NCBI GenBank assembly: GCA_000715685.1
Contig: KL569392.1
Span: forward strand, 1-13,443
DNA from: Streptomyces lilacinus
GTDB lineage: Bacteria > Actinomycetota > Actinomycetes > Streptomycetales > Streptomycetaceae
Reading direction: 5' to 3'
Length of the DNA stretch: 13,443 nt
Below the pieces are notes generated by a model. The model was not told the origin of the DNA. It saw nothing but the letters and a program-made list of their open reading frames with translations, and searched no databases. The position numbers were made by a program, and so were the translations under genes. Below are positions 1 to 5,810 of the stretch, one piece after another; positions within the stretch are counted from its first letter, which is position 1; each line of letters starts with the position of its first letter.

Positions 1-10
1 CCCCCAAGCC

Positions 11-64
11 GCGGAGCGGCGCAGCGCACGCTCCGCATCGCCTTTCCGCGCAGCGCAGCGGAGC
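11..64. repeat. GC-rich hairpin and direct repeat at window edge
   Basis: GCGGAGCG (11-18) pairs perfectly with CGCTCCGC (29-36). The 10-nt loop, GCGCAGCGCA, recurs directly at 48-57, followed by another GCGGAGC. The rest of 1-131 holds no supportable gene on either strand; it looks like GC-rich intergenic spacer. No function is assigned. Confidence 0.4.
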
Positions 65-131
65 CGCCCCCGGTTGTCGGGTGCCGGGGGGCCTCCGGCG
101 GTTCGTTCCCCAGTCCCGCCCCTTCCCGAAA

Positions 132-157
132 CCGGGGCTTCGCCCCGGACCCCGGGG
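132..157 (-). terminator. Putative terminator of the XRE-DUF397 operon
   Basis: CCGGGGC (132-138) and GCCCCGG (142-148) form a perfect 7-bp stem with a TTC loop. A competing stem CCCCGG (143-148)/CCGGGG (152-157) overlaps it. Such GGGGCTTCGCCCC hairpins without a T tract are common behind Streptomyces genes. It starts 20 nt beyond the TAA stop of the minus-strand DUF397 gene. Confidence 0.6.
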
Positions 158-168
158 GGCGGGGTGCG

Positions 169-384
169 TTAGAGCCGTCCGGCTCGGAGCTCGTTGACGA
201 ACGCGGCCCAGGCCGTTGCCGGCATGAGTACGGCCGGGCCGTCGGCCTGCTTCGAGTCGCGGACCCCGACGTGTTCCGCCAGTGCCGCGGCCGATACGCA
301 GCCGCCGCCATTGTCCTGACCGCTGTAGGAGGACTTGAACCAACGCGCCTCGTCGGCCGAGCGGGCTGCCCGAGTGAGGCTCAT
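169..384 (-). CDS. DUF397 domain protein (second, distal copy)
   Basis: A 71-residue protein consisting of a single DUF397 domain. The hallmark WFKSSYSG is at residues 15-22, followed by a glycine-rich stretch ending GGGCVS (26-31), then VRDSKQ (41-46) and the C-terminal half WAAFVNELR (59-67). DUF397 proteins are small actinobacterial partners of XRE/DUF5753 regulators (Scr1/WhiJ-type modules) and are thought to antagonise or modulate them by direct contact; no enzymatic activity is known. Its ATG overlaps the stop of the preceding DUF397 gene in an ATGA arrangement, so translation is probably coupled. It is roughly two thirds identical by eye to that neighbour, so the pair looks like a tandem duplication. 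It ends with TAA and is followed by a GC-rich hairpin. Confidence 0.9.
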   Translation of the reverse strand: MSLTRAARSADEARWFKSSYSGQDNGGGCVSAAALAEHVGVRDSKQADGPAVLMPATAWAAFVNELRAGRL

Positions 385-605
385 AGGTCACCGGACCGAA
401 GTTGACCGACGAATGCGGCCCAGGCGGATGCCGGCATGAGGAAGGCGGGACCGTCGTCCTGCTTCGAGTCGCGGACGGCTATGTGCCGGGGCAGTCGTGC
501 GACGGAGACGCAGCCGCCTCCTCCGTTGTCGCCACTGTAAGAGGACTTGAACCATGCGGTCGCGTCCGCCAATGCAAGGGCTCGCAGCCGGGTGTCAGTT
601 GTCAT
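381..605 (-). CDS. DUF397 domain protein (first, proximal copy)
   Basis: A 74-residue single-domain DUF397 protein. WFKSSYSG is at residues 18-25, the glycine run leads into GGCVS (30-34), VRDSKQ is at 44-49 and WAAFVGQLR at 62-70. The ATG at 603-605 lies inside the 3' end of the XRE gene (11-nt overlap, different frame) and only a weak purine-rich ribosome site precedes it, so translational coupling is likely. Known biology: DUF397 proteins are encoded next to a cognate helix-turn-helix/DUF5753 protein and act with it in developmental or antibiotic regulation, sometimes described as toxin-antitoxin-like. Having two DUF397 genes behind one regulator is the less common arrangement; whether both bind the same regulator is unknown. 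Confidence 0.9.
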   Translation of the reverse strand: MTTDTRLRALALADATAWFKSSYSGDNGGGGCVSVARLPRHIAVRDSKQDDGPAFLMPASAWAAFVGQLRSGDL

Positions 606-1464
606 CGATCTCTCTTGCCAGTCGGTGCAGAAACTCGGCGGTCTTCGCGGGAGCCAGGGCGCCTTCCCGCATCGCGTCGAACTTGCGGGCGTGCTTCCAG
701 ACCTCGCGTGGTTTGTCGGACACCGTCATCACGGACGAGCCTTCGTCCATGACGACTGGCTCGAGACCCCCGTCGAAGTCGAGGATGACGAAGTTCGCCA
801 GCGAGCGGTACGTGGGCAGACTCTGCGGAAGGATCTGGACGGTCACGTGATCGAGCGCGGCCACCCTTTCGATCTCCGCGTACTGTTCTCGCATGATTTC
901 GGGGCCGCCGACTACGCGTCGCAGAGCGGCCTCGTCGAGGATCACCCGGAGCTCGATGGGATCGTCGCCGTGGACGATTTCTTTCCGCTTCATGCGGATC
1001 GCTACGCTTTCCTCAACGAATTCGGTGGTCCTTTCGTCGACCGGCTTGGCCGTCGCGAACAGAGCTCGTGTATAGCTCTCGGTCTGCAGGAGCCCGAAGA
1101 CGAGCTGTGAGTGCCACGCGCGCATGGCGGAGGCATCGGACTCCAAGCCCACGTACAGCGGCTGCCCAGACGGCATGGAGTTCTGATACGGCCGGTACCA
1201 GTCGGCGCTGAGTGAGTCGCGATGCAGCATCAGCAAATGTTCCCGGTCGCTGCGGTCCGTGACGCCGTAGAAGTCGAGCAGGTCCTCGAGATCCCGAACG
1301 CGTGGCAACTGGTTGTGGCCGGATTCAACCCTGTTGAGTTTTGACTCCGAGCTCTCGATGGCAGCGGCCGCCTCCTTCGTTCCGAACCCCTTCCTCTCGC
1401 GCAGGCGCCGGAGCTCCTTGCCCAGCTCGCGCCGACGAAACGTCGGACCGCGTCGTGCTGCCAC
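595..1464 (-). CDS. XRE-family HTH regulator with DUF5753 domain (Scr1/WhiJ-type)
   Basis: A 289-residue regulator. Residues about 12-70 form an XRE helix-turn-helix (LGKELRRLRERKG, then EAAAAIESSESKLNRVESG with the recognition-helix SESKLNRVE). Residues about 105-285 are the DUF5753 ligand/partner domain (LQTESYTRALF, IRMKRKEI, VILDEAALRRVVG, VQILP, FVILDF, all typical). The GTG start at 1462-1464 is chosen because a strong ribosome site AGGAGGG (complement of 1471-1477) sits 6 nt upstream. The stop overlaps the first DUF397 gene by 11 nt. Proteins of this family bind DNA near their own genes and work with adjacent DUF397 proteins in Streptomyces development and secondary metabolism. The 1465-1742 spacer has several dyads that could be its operators. 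No HATPase (anti-sigma-like) gene, found at some such loci, lies next to it here. Confidence 0.93.
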   Translation of the reverse strand: MAARRGPTFRRRELGKELRRLRERKGFGTKEAAAAIESSESKLNRVESGHNQLPRVRDLEDLLDFYGVTDRSDREHLLMLHRDSLSADWYRPYQNSMPSGQPLYVGLESDASAMRAWHSQLVFGLLQTESYTRALFATAKPVDERTTEFVEESVAIRMKRKEIVHGDDPIELRVILDEAALRRVVGGPEIMREQYAEIERVAALDHVTVQILPQSLPTYRSLANFVILDFDGGLEPVVMDEGSSVMTVSDKPREVWKHARKFDAMREGALAPAKTAEFLHRLAREIDDN

Positions 1465-1511
1465 CTCAGACCCTCCTGATTGCTCTACCCGTAGGCGCGT
1501 CTCAGTACCCC

Positions 1512-1547
1512 CTGGGCGACGCGCTGTTGGCCGTCAGCGCGTCCCAG
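1512..1547 (-). promoter_or_regulatory. Hairpin in the XRE gene's upstream or leader region
   Basis: GACGCGCTG (1518-1526) and CAGCGCGTC (1535-1543) are perfect inverted repeats around an 8-nt loop. The outer CTGG (1512-1515) pairs with CCAG (1544-1547) across a 2-nt bulge, giving about 13 bp. It lies 48-83 nt upstream of the GTG start of the XRE gene. It is either an operator dyad or an RNA hairpin in the 5' leader; no upstream minus-strand gene exists for it to terminate. Confidence 0.5.
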
Positions 1548-1607
1548 CTCCCCTCGGAAGCGCCTCAGTCAGGAGCTTCCCATCCCGAGTTGCCCCTTGG
1601 TGGAGCG

Positions 1608-1662
1608 ATGCCAGGGTTTGTCATATGCCAGTTTCCAGGCATTTTCCCTTTAACTTGAAAGG
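1608..1662. promoter_or_regulatory. Cluster of AT-richer dyads between divergent genes
   Basis: Three imperfect dyads occur in a row: ATGCCAGGGTTTGTCAT (1608-1624, 5 of 6 outer pairs match), ATGCCAGTTTCCAGGCAT (1625-1642, outer ATGCC/GGCAT) and CCTTTAACTTGAAAGG (1647-1662). The first two share ATGCCAG with a 17-bp period. The stretch is much more AT-rich than its surroundings and lies between the divergent XRE and DUF6415-like genes, so it is a good candidate for promoter and operator sequences. I could not fix convincing -10/-35 pairs. Confidence 0.45.
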
Positions 1663-1694
1663 CAAGTCCTGCGTGAGGGACCGTTGTTAAGCCG

Positions 1695-1709
1695 GCAAGC
1701 ACTGCTTGC
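1695..1709. promoter_or_regulatory. 15-bp perfect palindrome upstream of DUF6415-like gene
   Basis: GCAAGCA-C-TGCTTGC is a perfect odd palindrome, ending 33 nt before the ATG at 1743. Its position fits an operator over a promoter or transcription start. The cognate regulator is not known; the divergent XRE protein is the obvious candidate. Confidence 0.4.
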
Positions 1710-1742
1710 AGGCACCCCCACCGCGCCCTCCAAGGAGCCGCC

Positions 1743-2339
1743 ATGCCTCCATTCGCCCGCACCGCCAACACCGGCGGGGGCTACCCGTACGCCCGGCCCG
1801 AGGCCGACCCCGTAGCCCCCAAGCGCCTCGCGATCGAGGAGGTGATCCGCGAAACCACCGCCATGGACCGCTGGCTGCCGGCCCCCAGCCGGATCCGCAC
1901 CCTGAGCGGCCGACTCCGTGCGTACATCACTGTCACCGCCTCCGCCGTCGAGGCAGCCGTCAGTGACCGCCCCCTCGACGACCCGATCCGCAAGGACGCC
2001 CTGGCCGTCGTCAAAGAAGCCCGGCATCGGCTCGGGCTCGGGGTCGGGGACGGCTATGCCTCGGCGATTACCTGCGCGCGGAGCCTCGGGCGCGGTGCCG
2101 AAGCGCTGCTTCAGCAGTGGCAGGTGGTGCGGCACTCCGAGGCCGCGACCACGGTCGCCGTGGCCGGGGCCGCCGGTGCCGGCGTCATCGTCGTGGGGCC
2201 CGGTGAACGCTGTGCCGTGTGCCTCGGGCTCACCCGGGAGCGTCAGGAGTCGGAGCTCCGGCGCGGCTGGGGCGCCGTGAAGACCGTCGACAGCCGGCTC
2301 GCCGCGCACCGGCGTACCGCGCACACGGCCGCCTCGTGA
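1743..2339 (+). CDS. DUF6415-like protein of unknown function
   Basis: A 198-residue protein. The ATG at 1743 has the ribosome site AAGGAG (1732-1737) 5 nt upstream. Residues about 31-128 resemble DUF6415, a family annotated as associated with natural-product biosynthesis but without known activity: ETTAMDRWLPAPSRIRTLSGRLRAYI (first part at 37-52), KEARHRLGLGVGDGYASA (91-108) and ARSLGRGAEALLQQW (112-126). Residues 135-152 are Ala/Gly/Val-rich and mildly hydrophobic. The last part is basic and holds a CAVC pair (157-160). This tail of about 70 residues goes beyond the part I recognise and runs into the asparaginase start with a GTGA overlap. No signal peptide is evident. The family call is from memory of the pattern and moderately secure; function is unknown. 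Confidence 0.7.
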   Translation: MPPFARTANTGGGYPYARPEADPVAPKRLAIEEVIRETTAMDRWLPAPSRIRTLSGRLRAYITVTASAVEAAVSDRPLDDPIRKDALAVVKEARHRLGLGVGDGYASAITCARSLGRGAEALLQQWQVVRHSEAATTVAVAGAAGAGVIVVGPGERCAVCLGLTRERQESELRRGWGAVKTVDSRLAAHRRTAHTAAS

Positions 2340-3301
2340 GGATCGCGCTGTACGCGCTCGGCGGCACGATCTCCGTGTCCGGGCGCGCCAAGGGAGAGCG
2401 GCTGACCGGGGCCGAGATCATCGCCGCCGTCCCCGGGCTCGACGGGCTCGGGGCCGTGCTCGACGTACGGGACGCCCAGGCCGTACCCAGCGGAAGTCTG
2501 ACGTTCGCGCACGTACTGGACGTCGTCCGGGCCGCCTCGCGCGCCGTCGACGAAGGAGCCGCCGGTGTCGTCGTCACGCAGGGCACCGACACGCTGGAGG
2601 AAACCGCGTTCCTCGTCGATCTCGTGTGGCGGCACGACGCGCCCTTCGTCCTGACCGGCGCCATGCGCCGGCCCGGCACGGCCGGCGCCGACGGTCCCGC
2701 CAACGTGCTCGCCGCGGCGCGCGTCGCCGCCTCCGACGCGGCGCGCGGGCTCGGCGCGCTGGTGGTCCTCAACGACGAGGTGCACGCCGCGCGATGGGTC
2801 CGCAAGTCGCACAGCACGAGCACGGCGACCTTCGTGTCCCCGAACGCCGGCCCGGTGGGCCACGTCGTCGAGGGCCGCGTCCGCGTCCTGGCCGTACCGC
2901 CGCGCCGCCCGCCACTGCCGGCGGGGTACGACGCGTCCGTACGCGTCGCCCTGCACTGCGTCACCCTCGACGACGACGGCGTCGGGCTCGAGCGGCTGGC
3001 GGAGACGCACCAGGGCCTGGTGGTCGCCGGGTTCGGGGTCGGGCACGTGCCCGGCGCGCTCGCGCCCGTACTGGGCGGGCTGGCCGACCGCATACCGGTC
3101 GTCCTGACCTCCCGTACGGGTGGCGGTTCAGTGCTGCGGCACACCTACAGCGCGCCCGGCTCGGAGACCGACCTGCAACAGCGCGGTCTGATCAACGGCG
3201 GGCTGCTCGACCCGTACAAGGCCCGGGTGCTGCTGCGGCTGCTGCTCTCGGCCGGAGCGGGCCGCGACGAGGTGGTGGCGGCGTTCGCCTCGCACGGCTA
3301 G
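2336..3301 (+). CDS. L-asparaginase-type amidohydrolase
   Basis: A 321-residue asparaginase/glutaminase family protein, expected to hydrolyse L-asparagine to aspartate and ammonia in the cytoplasm; no signal peptide is seen. Family motifs: LGGTIS with nucleophile Thr11, the second signature VVTQGTDTLEET with Thr84-Asp85, VLTGAMRRPGTAGADGPAN (106-123), and Lys157, 72 residues after Asp85 as in the bacterial family. The C-terminal domain is present (VVLTSRTGGG, 255-264; LDPYKARVLL, 291-300). The GTG at 2336 is chosen because the fold begins at once (RIALYALGGT) and because the GTGA overlap with the preceding stop implies translational coupling; no clear ribosome site is seen. Oddity: the loop after Thr11 (residues 12-26) has no tyrosine, where many asparaginases carry a catalytic Tyr. 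Substrate specificity is therefore less certain. Confidence 0.88.
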   Translation: MRIALYALGGTISVSGRAKGERLTGAEIIAAVPGLDGLGAVLDVRDAQAVPSGSLTFAHVLDVVRAASRAVDEGAAGVVVTQGTDTLEETAFLVDLVWRHDAPFVLTGAMRRPGTAGADGPANVLAAARVAASDAARGLGALVVLNDEVHAARWVRKSHSTSTATFVSPNAGPVGHVVEGRVRVLAVPPRRPPLPAGYDASVRVALHCVTLDDDGVGLERLAETHQGLVVAGFGVGHVPGALAPVLGGLADRIPVVLTSRTGGGSVLRHTYSAPGSETDLQQRGLINGGLLDPYKARVLLRLLLSAGAGRDEVVAAFASHG

Positions 3302-3307
3302 AGCCGT

Positions 3308-3337
3308 GCAGTAGGCGCCGGACTCGGCGCCTACTGC
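3308..3337. terminator. Bidirectional terminator between convergent genes
   Basis: GCAGTAGGCGCCG (3308-3320) and CGGCGCCTACTGC (3325-3337) form a perfect 13-bp stem around the loop GACT. It begins 6 nt after the asparaginase stop and includes the TAG stop of the convergent minus-strand gene (complement of 3331-3333). It can fold on both strands, so it probably ends transcription from both sides. Confidence 0.8.
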
Positions 3338-3744
3338 CCGCCCGTGACACCCGTGCTCGGTGTGCGACGCCAGTCCCATCGCGGGTAGCGGGTCAGCAGG
3401 GCGAGGAACTCGCCGGCCGGCAGGATCTCGTGGTGGTTGGTGTCGACGAGCCCGTCGAAGCCGGGCAGCACCTGCCGGAGGAAGGTCCGGGCCGCGTCCA
3501 TGGACTGGCACGACACATACGCCCCGTACGGTTCGCCGATCCGGGCCGTGACCTGGTCCAGCTCTTCGGGCTCGAAGTCCGGCAGGATTCCGCCCGAGAG
3601 GTCGAAGGAATACGAGTAGCCCTGCCAGTGCATACGCTCGTCGCCCGTCACCGGGTCCGGCACGAGCCCGAAGGAACGGACCCTCGTCTCGAGCGACGGG
3701 CGTTGCGCCACCGGGGCGAGGATGACTACAGACGGCCAGGACAC
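3331..3744 (-). CDS. Hypothetical protein, soluble, 137 aa
   Basis: I do not recognise a family. The 137-residue product is acidic to neutral and has no signal peptide or membrane segment. It is rich in aromatics (HWQGYSYSF, 39-47; RYPRWDWRR, 119-127) and has a His pair in DTNHHEILPAGEF (101-113). It reads as a complete globular domain with actinomycete codon use. The GTG start (3742-3744) is supported by GGAGGT (complement of 3751-3756) 6 nt upstream. It lies 43 nt behind the NmrA-like gene in the same direction and could be co-transcribed with it. Its stop codon is inside the shared bidirectional hairpin with the asparaginase gene. Confidence 0.8.
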   Translation of the reverse strand: MSWPSVVILAPVAQRPSLETRVRSFGLVPDPVTGDERMHWQGYSYSFDLSGGILPDFEPEELDQVTARIGEPYGAYVSCQSMDAARTFLRQVLPGFDGLVDTNHHEILPAGEFLALLTRYPRWDWRRTPSTGVTGGQ

Positions 3745-3787
3745 GTGCGTACCTCCGCGAGGACCGTAAACGATCTCGCCGCCAGGG

Positions 3788-4687
3788 TCACCCCTTCAGC
3801 AGCGGACGCAGCTGGGCATGGGCCCATCCGCTGAGCGGGGTGGGGGTGGTGGTGAGCAGGTCGCGGGGCTGCTCGGCCACCAGGCCGCGCGATCCGGTGG
3901 TCATCCCGACGATGCCCTCCACCGCCGACGGAGGCAGCCCGGCCGCGCGCAGCGCGTCGCGCGCCGCGTCGTCGCCGACGGGGTCGAGCCGGATCGGGCG
4001 CCCGAGCGCCTCGGTGAGGGTCTGCGCGACCTGGTGGAAGGTGAGGTCTTCCGGTCCGTGGACGGCCTGCACGACCCGGCCCCGCCAGGTGTCGCTCAGC
4101 AGTCGGGCCGCGACCACGTCCCCGATGTCGCGCGGGTCGACCCATGGCATCGGGTGGTCGGGGTCGAACGCCGTGGTCAGGACGCCGCGCGAGAGCCCTT
4201 CGAGGTCGAGCAGCAGGTTGGTGAAGAAGTACGCGCACCGCAGATGCAGCACACCGTCCACTCCGGTGGCATCGAGTTGTTCCTCGATCCCGGCCAGGGC
4301 GTCGATGTGTCCGACCCCGTGCCGCTTCTCCGCCCCGATGCTGCTCAAGAGCACCACCCGCCCCACATCACCTGCCCGGGCGGCCTCGACCAACGGCGCC
4401 GCGGTCCGCAGCGAGGTCTCGATCGGGTCCGCCGTCGTGTGGGGAGTGGGATCCACCCAGAAGACAGTCCGCACCCCCGCCACCGCCTCGCGGACGAACC
4501 CGGCGTCTGTCAGGTCGCCCCGGCGCACATCGACCCGCGCACGGGTCGCCTCGTCCAGGCGGGCCGGGTCACGGACCAGAACGCGAGGCCGGACGCCGGC
4601 CTGGAGCAGCAGCCGCACCACGCGCGATCCCACGTGTCCGGTCGGGGTGGTGACCGCGATGGTCGTTGACTCATCCCTTTCGCGCAT
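3788..4687 (-). CDS. NmrA-like NAD(P)-binding Rossmann protein
   Basis: A 299-residue member of the NmrA/atypical short-chain dehydrogenase group, soluble and cytoplasmic. The N-terminal strand leads into the dinucleotide-binding loop TPTGHVGSRVV (14-24). It is followed by RVLVRDPARL (35-44), RGDLTD (56-61), the strand VVLLSSIGAE (111-120), and the family motif PWVDPRDIGDVVA (181-193). Members are either NAD(P)H-dependent reductases (quinone or isoflavone-reductase-like) or redox sensors; the sequence does not decide which. The ATG at 4685-4687 is preferred because it leaves about ten residues before the first beta strand; an upstream in-frame ATG at 4753 would overlap lysR and add atypical sequence. 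It lies 69 nt downstream of lysR in the same direction, with an 11-bp palindrome in the gap. Confidence 0.88.
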   Translation of the reverse strand: MRERDESTTIAVTTPTGHVGSRVVRLLLQAGVRPRVLVRDPARLDEATRARVDVRRGDLTDAGFVREAVAGVRTVFWVDPTPHTTADPIETSLRTAAPLVEAARAGDVGRVVLLSSIGAEKRHGVGHIDALAGIEEQLDATGVDGVLHLRCAYFFTNLLLDLEGLSRGVLTTAFDPDHPMPWVDPRDIGDVVAARLLSDTWRGRVVQAVHGPEDLTFHQVAQTLTEALGRPIRLDPVGDDAARDALRAAGLPPSAVEGIVGMTTGSRGLVAEQPRDLLTTTPTPLSGWAHAQLRPLLKG

Positions 4688-4711
4688 TTCACTGGCGTTC
4701 CACGCACCGGC

Positions 4712-4722
4712 CGTTTCAAACG
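4712..4722. promoter_or_regulatory. Palindrome CGTTTCAAACG upstream of NmrA-like gene
   Basis: A perfect 11-bp palindrome (CGTTT-C-AAACG) sits 24-34 nt upstream of the NmrA-like start, in an otherwise very GC-rich 69-nt gap behind lysR. Its place suggests an operator for an internal promoter. Short palindromes also occur by chance, so confidence is modest. Confidence 0.3.
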
Positions 4723-4724
4723 TG

Positions 4725-4740
4725 GCGCAGCGCAGCGGAG
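4725..4740. repeat. Second copy of a 16-bp GC-rich repeat
   Basis: GCGCAGCGCAGCGGAG here is identical to 48-63. Both copies lie in intergenic DNA. It could be a dispersed intergenic repeat of this genome, or chance in GC-rich sequence. Confidence 0.3.
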
Positions 4741-4756
4741 TCGCACACGGCAACCA

Positions 4757-5701
4757 TCAGCCAGGTTGGGCAGGAGCCTCCCAGGCGGCGGTGATGTCGC
4801 GGGCGACATCACGTAGGAGGTCGATGAGCATGTCTGCGAGTGGTGTGAGGCTGGCGTCTGTTCTGGTCACGGCGTAGAGCTGGCGGTAGGGCCTGGGGTG
4901 GGCCAGTTCGCGGTGGGTGGTGCCAGGCGCATGGGTCAGGGCCAGGCGCGAGACCAGGGCCACTGCGATGCCTGTGCCGACGAGAGCCTGGGCGACATCG
5001 TAGGACTCGGTCTCGAACCGCACCGTGGGAGTGAAGCCGGCCTCGCGGGCCGCGTCGTGGAACTGTTCGCGGGCGGCATGGCCGGCCAGGATGGAAACCC
5101 ACGATTCGTCGCGCAGTTGTTCCAGGTGAAGTTCGGTGTCCGCGGGCTGCCCGGTGGCCAGTGGGTGGTCATCGGGGAGAACCACGACCATCGGGTCCAA
5201 CAGGAGCGAGTGGGCCCGTATGTGTGGGGGCGGCGCGAGCGGCGTGCCCCAGGACGCGACGATGGCCACGTCGAGGCGCCCCGCGCTGATCTCGTCCGCT
5301 CCGCGTCCGGACACCACGTCCACGACCGAGACGTCGGCGTTCGGATGACGGTGCCGCAGGGCCGTCAGGGCGGGTGGCAGCAGGTGCAGGGCAGCCGCCT
5401 GGAACGTTCCGATCCGCAGCCGTAGGGAGAGGTGGCCGAGCAGTGCGGCCAGTTCCGCCTCGGCCCTGTTCGAGGCCTCCTCCACGGTTCGACCGTGGGC
5501 GGCGAGCAGCGCACCGGCCGCGGTGAGCGTTGCCCCGCGAGGTCCACGGATGACCAGCGGCACCTGCCAGTCGCGCTCGGCCTTGACCACCTGCTGTGTG
5601 ACCGCCGCGGGCGTGAGGTGGAGGGCGCGAGCCGCCGCCGTCAAGGAGCCGTGACGCTCGATCAACGCGAGAAGCCGGAGCTGTCCCGGGTCCACCACCA
5701 T
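4757..5701 (-). CDS. LysR-family transcriptional regulator
   Basis: A 314-residue LysR-type regulator of usual length. The N-terminal winged helix-turn-helix covers about residues 3-62 (LRLLALIERHGSLTAAARAL, then HLTPAAVTQQVVKAER). A linker helix follows (HGRTVEEASNRAEAELAALL), and the effector-binding domain starts at LRIGTFQAAALHLLPPAL (about 93-110) and holds DVAIVASWG and YDVAQALVGTGIAVALVS. It is divergent from a LysE-type exporter gene with a 109-bp spacer. That is the classic arrangement in which the LysR protein senses an exported solute and activates the exporter. The NmrA-like gene downstream may also be under its control. The start ATG (5699-5701) begins just before the HTH. A -10-like TAGGAT on the minus strand ends 6 nt before it, so the transcript may have little or no leader. 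The ligand cannot be read from sequence. Confidence 0.93.
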   Translation of the reverse strand: MVVDPGQLRLLALIERHGSLTAAARALHLTPAAVTQQVVKAERDWQVPLVIRGPRGATLTAAGALLAAHGRTVEEASNRAEAELAALLGHLSLRLRIGTFQAAALHLLPPALTALRHRHPNADVSVVDVVSGRGADEISAGRLDVAIVASWGTPLAPPPHIRAHSLLLDPMVVVLPDDHPLATGQPADTELHLEQLRDESWVSILAGHAAREQFHDAAREAGFTPTVRFETESYDVAQALVGTGIAVALVSRLALTHAPGTTHRELAHPRPYRQLYAVTRTDASLTPLADMLIDLLRDVARDITAAWEAPAQPG

Positions 5702-5707
5702 TCACTA

Positions 5708-5743
5708 ATCCTAACGCTGCACCCTTCTCTTTTAACTTCTCTT
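5708..5743. promoter_or_regulatory. lysR promoter candidate with direct-repeat operator
   Basis: On the minus strand, TAGGAT (complement of 5708-5713) matches an actinobacterial -10 element placed 6 nt from the lysR ATG. The region 16-17 nt upstream of it (GTTAAAA) could serve as a weak -35. Two perfect direct repeats CTTCTCTT (5724-5731 and 5736-5743), 12 bp apart, overlap this -35. This fits autoregulation by LysR and activation of the divergent lysE gene, but LysR sites usually contain T-N11-A dyads that I could not define here. Confidence 0.4.
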
Positions 5744-5789
5744 ATGAGCACGGGAGAGGAAGCCTGGTGGTGCACCCATCGGCCGCAAT

Positions 5790-5810
5790 CCCCGGAAGGG
5801 GCTCTTTCCC
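5790..5810 (+). promoter_or_regulatory. Ribosome site of lysE-type gene inside small hairpins
   Basis: The ribosome-binding sequence GGAAGGGG (5794-5801) lies 9 nt before the ATG. It can pair with the preceding CCCC (CCCC-GGAA-GGGG, 5790-5801) or with the following CTTTCC (5804-5809). Both folds are short; they might dampen translation. Confidence 0.3.

Noticed and set aside
2219..2335. Upstream ATG extension of the asparaginase frame
   Set aside because: It would add 39 atypical residues before the LGGTIS strand and overlap the DUF6415-like gene deeply; the GTG at 2336 fits the fold and the stop/start overlap.
4688..4753. Upstream start of the NmrA-like protein at 4753
   Set aside because: It adds 22 Cys/Ala-rich residues before the Rossmann fold and covers the intergenic palindrome; the ATG at 4687 is more natural.
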